Below the pieces are notes generated by a model, which saw nothing but the letters and a program-made list of their open reading frames with translations, did not search any database and was not told the DNA's origin. A DNA stretch of 17,396 nt from Zeimonas sp039807785 (GTDB lineage: Bacteria; Pseudomonadota; Gammaproteobacteria; Burkholderiales; Burkholderiaceae_E). Shown here piece after piece: positions 14,092-17,396 of this stretch. The first letter of the stretch is position 1; each line of letters starts with the position of its first letter. Made by a program: the position numbers and the translations under genes. The stretch lies in contig JBDHRX010000065.1 of the NCBI GenBank assembly GCA_039807785.1, positions 1 to 17,396 of the forward strand, in the 5' to 3' direction.

Positions 14092-14655
14092 ATGAGCACG
14101 AGCCGAATTGCCGCGCCCCCCGTCGTGTCGCCGGTGTCCGGCGTACTCTGGCGCCGGCTGGACGACAACATCGAGCGCTGGCTGATGATCGCGTCGTACG
14201 GGTACTTCTGCGTGATCATCCTGGTGGAGGTGCTGTTGCGCTACGGCTTCGGGATGTCGACCGGCTGGGGCGAGATGACGGCGCGCTACGCCTTCGTCTT
14301 CCTCGCCTCCATCGCCGTGGCCGAGGCGGCACGCTCCCGCGACCACATCCGCATCGACCTGCTGCCGGCCCGCCTCGGCGGGCGGGGACGCCTGCTGCTG
14401 TATCTGTACTTCGACGCGCTGCAGGTGGTCCTCGCACTGCTGGTCGTCGTTCACGCCGGCCGGATCATGCAGCTGCAGCTGGAGACCGACCAGATGATGC
14501 AGAGCCTGGACGTGAACATCGCCTTCGCCTACGTCGCGCTGCCGCTCGGCTGGGGGTTGTTCGTCTACCGGGTCCTGCGCCGGCTGGCCCAGGACTTCCG
14601 TGCCTATCGCGGCACCGGCGAGGTACCGCTGGGCGGCCAGGGGTTCGGCGCATGA
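14092..14655 (+). CDS. dctQ: TRAP transporter small membrane subunit (DctQ family)
   Basis: 187 residues with four predicted membrane segments: about 35-55 (WLMIASYGYFCVIILVEVLL), 64-80, 102-123 (LLYLYFDALQVVLALLVVVH) and 143-165. The motif GWGEMTARYAFVFLASIAVAEA followed by RDHIRIDLL is characteristic of DctQ proteins. The subunit forms the membrane complex with DctM and helps dock the DctP receptor. A GGAG site lies in the 9-bp gap after dctP, and the gene ends in an ATGA overlap with dctM (14652-14655), so the three subunits are translated together. The C-terminal tail (TGEVPLGGQGFGA) is short and cytosolic-looking. Confidence 0.9.
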   Translation: MSTSRIAAPPVVSPVSGVLWRRLDDNIERWLMIASYGYFCVIILVEVLLRYGFGMSTGWGEMTARYAFVFLASIAVAEAARSRDHIRIDLLPARLGGRGRLLLYLYFDALQVVLALLVVVHAGRIMQLQLETDQMMQSLDVNIAFAYVALPLGWGLFVYRVLRRLAQDFRAYRGTGEVPLGGQGFGA

Positions 14656-15932
14656 GCACGAATGCCTCCGTCACCGTCATCGGCGCGCTGATGCTGGTCC
14701 ACCTGGGCATCGGCATGCCGCTGTTCGCGGTCCTGGGCCTGGGCTCGCTGGCGATCATCCTCGTGGCCGACGTCTACTCGCTCTCCGCGTTCGGCGAGGC
14801 ACCGTTCCAGGCGATCGACAGCTGGGCGCTGCTGGCGATGCCGTTGTTCATCCTGGCCGGCGACATCGTCTCCAGCGGCCGGATGGCCAGGGGCATCGTG
14901 CGGCTCGGCATGGCGGGGCTCGGCTGGGTGCGCGGCGGGCTCGGGATGACCACGATCGCCGCGTGCTTCTTCCTGTCCGGAACCAGCGGGTCGAACACCG
15001 CCGACACCGCGGCCATCGGGCGGATCATGATCCCGGAACTGGTCCGGAACCGCTATCCGGCCGACTATGCGGCCGCGCTTGCCGCGGGCGGCGGGTGCCT
15101 CGGCATCATCGTCCCGCCGAGCATCATGTTCATCATCTTCGGCGTGGTCACCTCGACCTCGGTCGGCGAGCTCTTCCTTGCCGGCATCCTGCCCGGCGCG
15201 GTGATGATGGTGCTGATGTGTCTCGCGGTCTACCTCGAGTGCCGCGTGCGCGGGCTGGGGACCTCGACGACCGGCTTCTCGGCCGTCGAGTTCGTCCGCG
15301 CGTTCTGGGAGTCGAAGTACACGCTGATCGCGCCGGTGATCATCCTGGGCGGCATCTATACCGGGGTGTTCACGCCGACCGAGGCGGCCGCGGTGGCGGT
15401 GCTGTACTGCCTCGGGCTCGAGATCTTCGTCAACCGGTCGTTCCGCTGGTCATCGGTGCCGGGCATCTTCGTCCGCAGTGGCGTCGTGATCGGGCTGATC
15501 GCGCCGATCATCGTGTTCTCGCTGCTGTTCGGGGAGGTGCTGTCGATCGTCCGCGTTCCGGAGACGATCGCCGCGGGCTTCCTGAAGTACGCGACCACGG
15601 CGGACCTCGCGCTGCTCGCGATCCTGGCGCTGCTCATCGCGGTGGGCAGCTTCATGGAGACGATCGCCGCGATCATCATCCTGATGCCGATCGTGTTCCC
15701 GGTGATCAAGGCGCTCGGCATCGATCCGGTGCACTTCGGCGCGTTCGTCATGTGCGCGCTGACCATCGGGTTCATCACGCCGCCGGTCGGGCTCAACCTG
15801 TTCGTCGCGTCCGCCGTCAGCGGCCGGCCCTACATGTCGATCGCGATCCGGGCGCTGCCGCTGTTCTTCGCGCTGCTGATCGCCACCGTGATCGTCGGCT
15901 GGGTGCCGTTCCTGTCCCTGTGGTTCCGCTGA
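14652..15932 (+). CDS. dctM: TRAP transporter large membrane subunit (DctM family)
   Basis: 426 residues, standard DctM length, hydrophobic throughout with about a dozen membrane spans. Hallmarks are PLFILAGDIVSSGRMARGIV near residues 65-84, FLSGTSGSNTADTAAIGRIM near 107-126, GGCLGIIVPPSIMFIIFGVV, GVFTPTEAAAVAVLY and the final ITPPVGLNLFV. It is the channel part of a sodium- or proton-coupled carboxylate importer that works with DctP and DctQ. It is the last gene of the operon and ends in a region with two GC-rich hairpins. Its last 483 bp are overlapped on the other strand by the extended reading frame of the DMT transporter gene. That overlap is codon-aligned and does not cast doubt on dctM, whose protein is fully typical to its end. 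Confidence 0.94.
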   Translation: MSTNASVTVIGALMLVHLGIGMPLFAVLGLGSLAIILVADVYSLSAFGEAPFQAIDSWALLAMPLFILAGDIVSSGRMARGIVRLGMAGLGWVRGGLGMTTIAACFFLSGTSGSNTADTAAIGRIMIPELVRNRYPADYAAALAAGGGCLGIIVPPSIMFIIFGVVTSTSVGELFLAGILPGAVMMVLMCLAVYLECRVRGLGTSTTGFSAVEFVRAFWESKYTLIAPVIILGGIYTGVFTPTEAAAVAVLYCLGLEIFVNRSFRWSSVPGIFVRSGVVIGLIAPIIVFSLLFGEVLSIVRVPETIAAGFLKYATTADLALLAILALLIAVGSFMETIAAIIILMPIVFPVIKALGIDPVHFGAFVMCALTIGFITPPVGLNLFVASAVSGRPYMSIAIRALPLFFALLIATVIVGWVPFLSLWFR

Positions 15933-16874
15933 CCGGCTCCGGCCGTTGCCGGAGGGCGCCGGCGCATCCCCTGCGGTGCGCCGGCGTCCGGGCGCCGCGG
16001 GCGTCTTCAGGAGGGCGATCCCGGCCGCCACGATGACCAGCGAGCCGATGATCATCGGCAAGTCGAGCCGCTCGCCGAAGACCAGGAAGCCGAGGCCGAT
16101 GCCGAACGGCAGCCGCGTGTAGCGAAACGGCGTAACCACCGAGACCGCGCCGGTGCGCATGGCCTTCATCAGCGCCCCGTAGGCGAGCACGCCGCAGGCG
16201 ATCGCCGCCGAGACGATCGCCGCCGCGGGCGGATCGGGGAGGAGGAATGCCCTGCGTTCCCAGAACAGGGCGTAGAGGACTCCGGCGACCACGATCGCGG
16301 CGAAGCCGTAGAGGCCGAGGACCGAGGTCGCGACGCCAGGCGGCGCCGCGCGGCTGGCCAGGTCGCGGCCGGCGAAGCCCAGCATCCCGACCAGCGCCAG
16401 CACGGAGAGCGCCGAGAAGCCTTCGGCGCCGGGCCGCAGCACGATCAGCACGCCGGCGAGGCCGGCGAGGATGGCTCCCCAGCGCTGCCAGCCGACCCGT
16501 TCGCCGAAGAGGAAGGCCGCACCGAGCACGACGACGATCGGGGTGGCCTGGAGGATCGCGGTCGTCGCCGACAGCGGCGTCAGCGCGAGCGCCAGCACGT
16601 AGAACAGCCGCCCGGTCACTTCGAGGCAGGCGCGGACGCGCATGGCGCGCGACGAGACCCCGGGGCCGAACACCGGCTCCCGCCGCAGCGCCGCCGCGAT
16701 CGCGAACAGCGACGCTCCGCCCAGACCGAAGATCACCAGCACCTCGGCGACGGGCAGCCGCGCGGCGGCCGCTTTCAGCAGCGCATCCTCGACGGCGAAC
16801 AGCGCCATGGCGGCGACCATCCACAGGCTGCCGGCGAGATTCGCCCGGTTCGGCTCCGCCGTGGTGTCGCTCAT
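15450..16874 (-). CDS. DMT-superfamily (EamA-type) transporter with an abnormal antisense tail
   Basis: The frame from the ATG at 16874 gives 474 residues. Residues 1 to about 290 are a normal ten-span EamA-type transporter: two related halves, with MVAAMALFAVEDALLKAA at the start, ATTAILQATPIVVVLGAAFLFGERV in the first half and SVVTPFRYTRLPFGIGLGFL in the second. Family members end near 285-310. Here no stop follows; the frame continues as a charged, Arg/Asp/Gln-rich tail of about 184 residues, the last 160 of which are antisense to dctM. The tail is probably translated only if the normal stop was truly lost; otherwise a sequencing or frameshift error near 15940-16000 is likely. It is an inner-membrane exporter or importer of small metabolites, substrate unknown. 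It has no clear operon partner. Confidence 0.8.
   Translation of the reverse strand: MSDTTAEPNRANLAGSLWMVAAMALFAVEDALLKAAAARLPVAEVLVIFGLGGASLFAIAAALRREPVFGPGVSSRAMRVRACLEVTGRLFYVLALALTPLSATTAILQATPIVVVLGAAFLFGERVGWQRWGAILAGLAGVLIVLRPGAEGFSALSVLALVGMLGFAGRDLASRAAPPGVATSVLGLYGFAAIVVAGVLYALFWERRAFLLPDPPAAAIVSAAIACGVLAYGALMKAMRTGAVSVVTPFRYTRLPFGIGLGFLVFGERLDLPMIIGSLVIVAAGIALLKTPAAPGRRRTAGDAPAPSGNGRSRSAEPQGQERHPADDHGGDQQREEQRQRPDRDRHVGPAADGGRDEQVEPDRRRDEPDGQRAHDERAEVHRIDAERLDHREHDRHQDDDRGDRLHEAAHRDEQRQDREQREVRRGRVLQEARGDRLRNADDRQHLPEQQREHDDRRDQPDHDATADEDARHR
15937..15986. terminator. Two GC-rich hairpins after dctM
   Basis: CTCCGG-6-CCGGAG (15937-15954) is followed by a perfect 10-bp stem CGCCGGCGCA / TGCGCCGGCG with a 10-nt loop (15957-15986), starting 4 bp after the dctM stop. 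There is no T run, so termination would be weak or Rho-assisted. The same DNA lies in the extended frame of the DMT gene. Confidence 0.5.
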
Positions 16875-16991
16875 GAGTCCGTCAAGGGTCCGTTCGTGGA
16901 TCGACCGGCCGCGCCCGGCACGGCAGTGCCCGCGCTCCGGGAAACGAGAGGTGGAGAAACACGAGAGGTCGGCGGCCAGGAGAAGACCGGA

Positions 16992-17021
16992 AAACAAAAG
17001 GCCAGTTCCGGGGAACTGGCC
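16992..17021 (-). terminator. Intrinsic terminator, leftward
   Basis: A perfect 10-bp inverted repeat GGCCAGTTCC / GGAACTGGCC with 2 bp between arms (17000-17021). Read on the minus strand it is followed at once by TTTTGTTTT. This is a textbook Rho-independent terminator for a transcript coming from the right. It lies 126 bp upstream of the DMT start, insulating that gene from what precedes it, or acting as a leader terminator. Confidence 0.8.
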
Positions 17022-17053
17022 TGAGTGTCCGCAAAGCCTGAGTGTCCGCAAAG
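17020..17053. repeat. Perfect 17-bp tandem duplication
   Basis: CCTGAGTGTCCGCAAAG occurs twice head to tail (17020-17036 and 17037-17053) with no mismatch, touching the right arm of the leftward terminator. It could be a recent slippage duplication, paired protein-binding sites, or the internal repeats found near some transposon ends. No transposase gene is in the window. Confidence 0.85.
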
Positions 17054-17123
17054 TCTGGCGCGCCCCACCGGGTGAAGATGACAACTACGTTTACTCCATA
17101 GCCCTATAAATCAGGGACCGAGA

Positions 17124-17166
17124 ATCGACCGGAAACCAATGGTATTACAATGGGTTTCCGGTCGAT
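17124..17166. repeat. 43-bp element with perfect 14-bp inverted arms
   Basis: Arms ATCGACCGGAAACC (17124-17137) and GGTTTCCGGTCGAT (17153-17166) match perfectly around a 15-nt AT-rich centre. ACGTTTT follows on the plus strand, so as RNA it could be a terminator-like stem-loop; as DNA it could be a miniature inverted-repeat element or a binding site. There is no obvious target-site duplication. Confidence 0.8.
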
Positions 17167-17192
17167 ACGTTTTCACCATGTGTTTCTGCGGA

Positions 17193-17219
17193 CCCGGCGC
17201 TAAAGCGCCGGGGCTTTGT
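17193..17219 (+). terminator. Terminator-like hairpin, rightward
   Basis: CCCGGCGCT-AA-AGCGCCGGG forms a perfect 9-bp stem (17193-17212; in practice a 4-nt UAAA loop), followed by GCTTTGT. The T run is short, so strength is uncertain. It lies 26 bp after the 43-bp inverted repeat, and the two could end the same short plus-strand transcript. Confidence 0.5.
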
Positions 17220-17396
17220 CACTGGCGGCTCTCCGGCTCTCTACAGCGCAATGTGGTAGCGCGTTCGCCTCCGGGCCGGCGCGGCTGCCGCCGCGTCTCA
17301 TCTGATCGTTACGAAGAAAATTGCTAAGGGCGTTGCCCTCGCGCGGCGCAAGAAAACTCTCCGGCCTTTCGCGGCATAAACGGCCCGCTCCCCGCA

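Larger units (their letters stand above)
16875..17396. other. 522-bp region without a convincing gene, rich in dyad symmetry
   Basis: Upstream of the DMT start the sequence turns mixed in composition, with an AT-rich patch at 17075-17115 (CCCTATAAATCA). It holds a leftward intrinsic terminator, a 17-bp tandem duplication, a 14-bp-arm inverted repeat, a rightward terminator-like hairpin and a tRNA-like D arm, each described separately. The open frames here (for example 17139-17327 plus) encode no recognisable protein. Whatever gene lies to the right starts or ends outside the window. Confidence 0.6.

Noticed and set aside
17000..17166. CRISPR array suggested by the repeats at the right end
   Set aside because: Only one direct duplication of 17 bp without spacers, and the other repeats are unrelated inverted repeats; no cas gene is present.
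17260..17379. 40-codon plus-strand frame ending in a basic KKIAKGVALARRKK-like tail
   Set aside because: There is no ATG, GTG or TTG start with a ribosome site and no recognisable family; probably chance.
17298..17396. Minus-strand frame open to the right edge (32 codons)
   Set aside because: Could be the end of a gene outside the window, but the visible residues show no family features and the length is within chance.

Overview
The window is a GC-rich (roughly 70% by eye) stretch of a bacterial chromosome, most likely from a betaproteobacterium of the Burkholderiales. That guess rests on composition, codon use and content: IclR regulators next to CoA-dependent catabolic genes, a DctPQM TRAP transporter and UbiD/UbiX-type enzymes. 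No ribosomal or other marker gene is present to confirm it.

Layout. (1) 1-3663, plus strand: a tight operon with the C-terminal two thirds of a UbiD-family decarboxylase, a Tm-1-like/UPF0261 protein, a CBS-pair plus ACT-like protein, and a UbiX-family flavin prenyltransferase. UbiX makes the prenylated FMN cofactor that UbiD needs, so the two ends of the operon form a functional pair; the two middle genes are the unexplained part. (2) 3859-4356, plus: a small conserved-looking protein of unknown function, convergent with the next block across a 19-bp gap that holds a hairpin. (3) 4376-7940, minus: a hotdog thioesterase, an AMP-forming acyl-CoA ligase and a CoA-acylating aldehyde dehydrogenase, apparently one transcript reading leftward, divergent from an IclR regulator (8082-8882). 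The ligase/dehydrogenase pair recalls the SauT/SauS pair of sulfoacetate catabolism, but the substrate cannot be fixed from sequence. (4) 8944-10692, plus: a large stand-alone tyrosine-recombinase-like protein that probably starts at TTG and lacks the first His of the HxxR box. (5) A second IclR regulator (10699-11457, minus) divergent from a plus-strand catabolic and transport operon (11654-15932): cupin, dihydrodipicolinate-synthase-family aldolase or dehydratase, and TRAP transporter DctP, DctQ, DctM. The 196-bp divergent spacer is AT-rich and has clear dyad repeats. (6) 15450-16874, minus: a DMT/EamA transporter whose reading frame has no stop after the last membrane segment and runs 483 bp antisense into dctM. 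(7) 16875-17396: no convincing gene, but several perfect inverted repeats, a 17-bp tandem duplication, an intrinsic terminator facing left, another facing right, and an isolated tRNA-like D arm.

Taken together this is a catabolic region of two regulator-controlled modules plus a decarboxylase operon, with a lone recombinase between the two IclR genes. The best candidates for something undescribed are the UbiD/Tm-1-like/CBS-ACT/UbiX cassette, the lone recombinase, and the structured gene-free right end.
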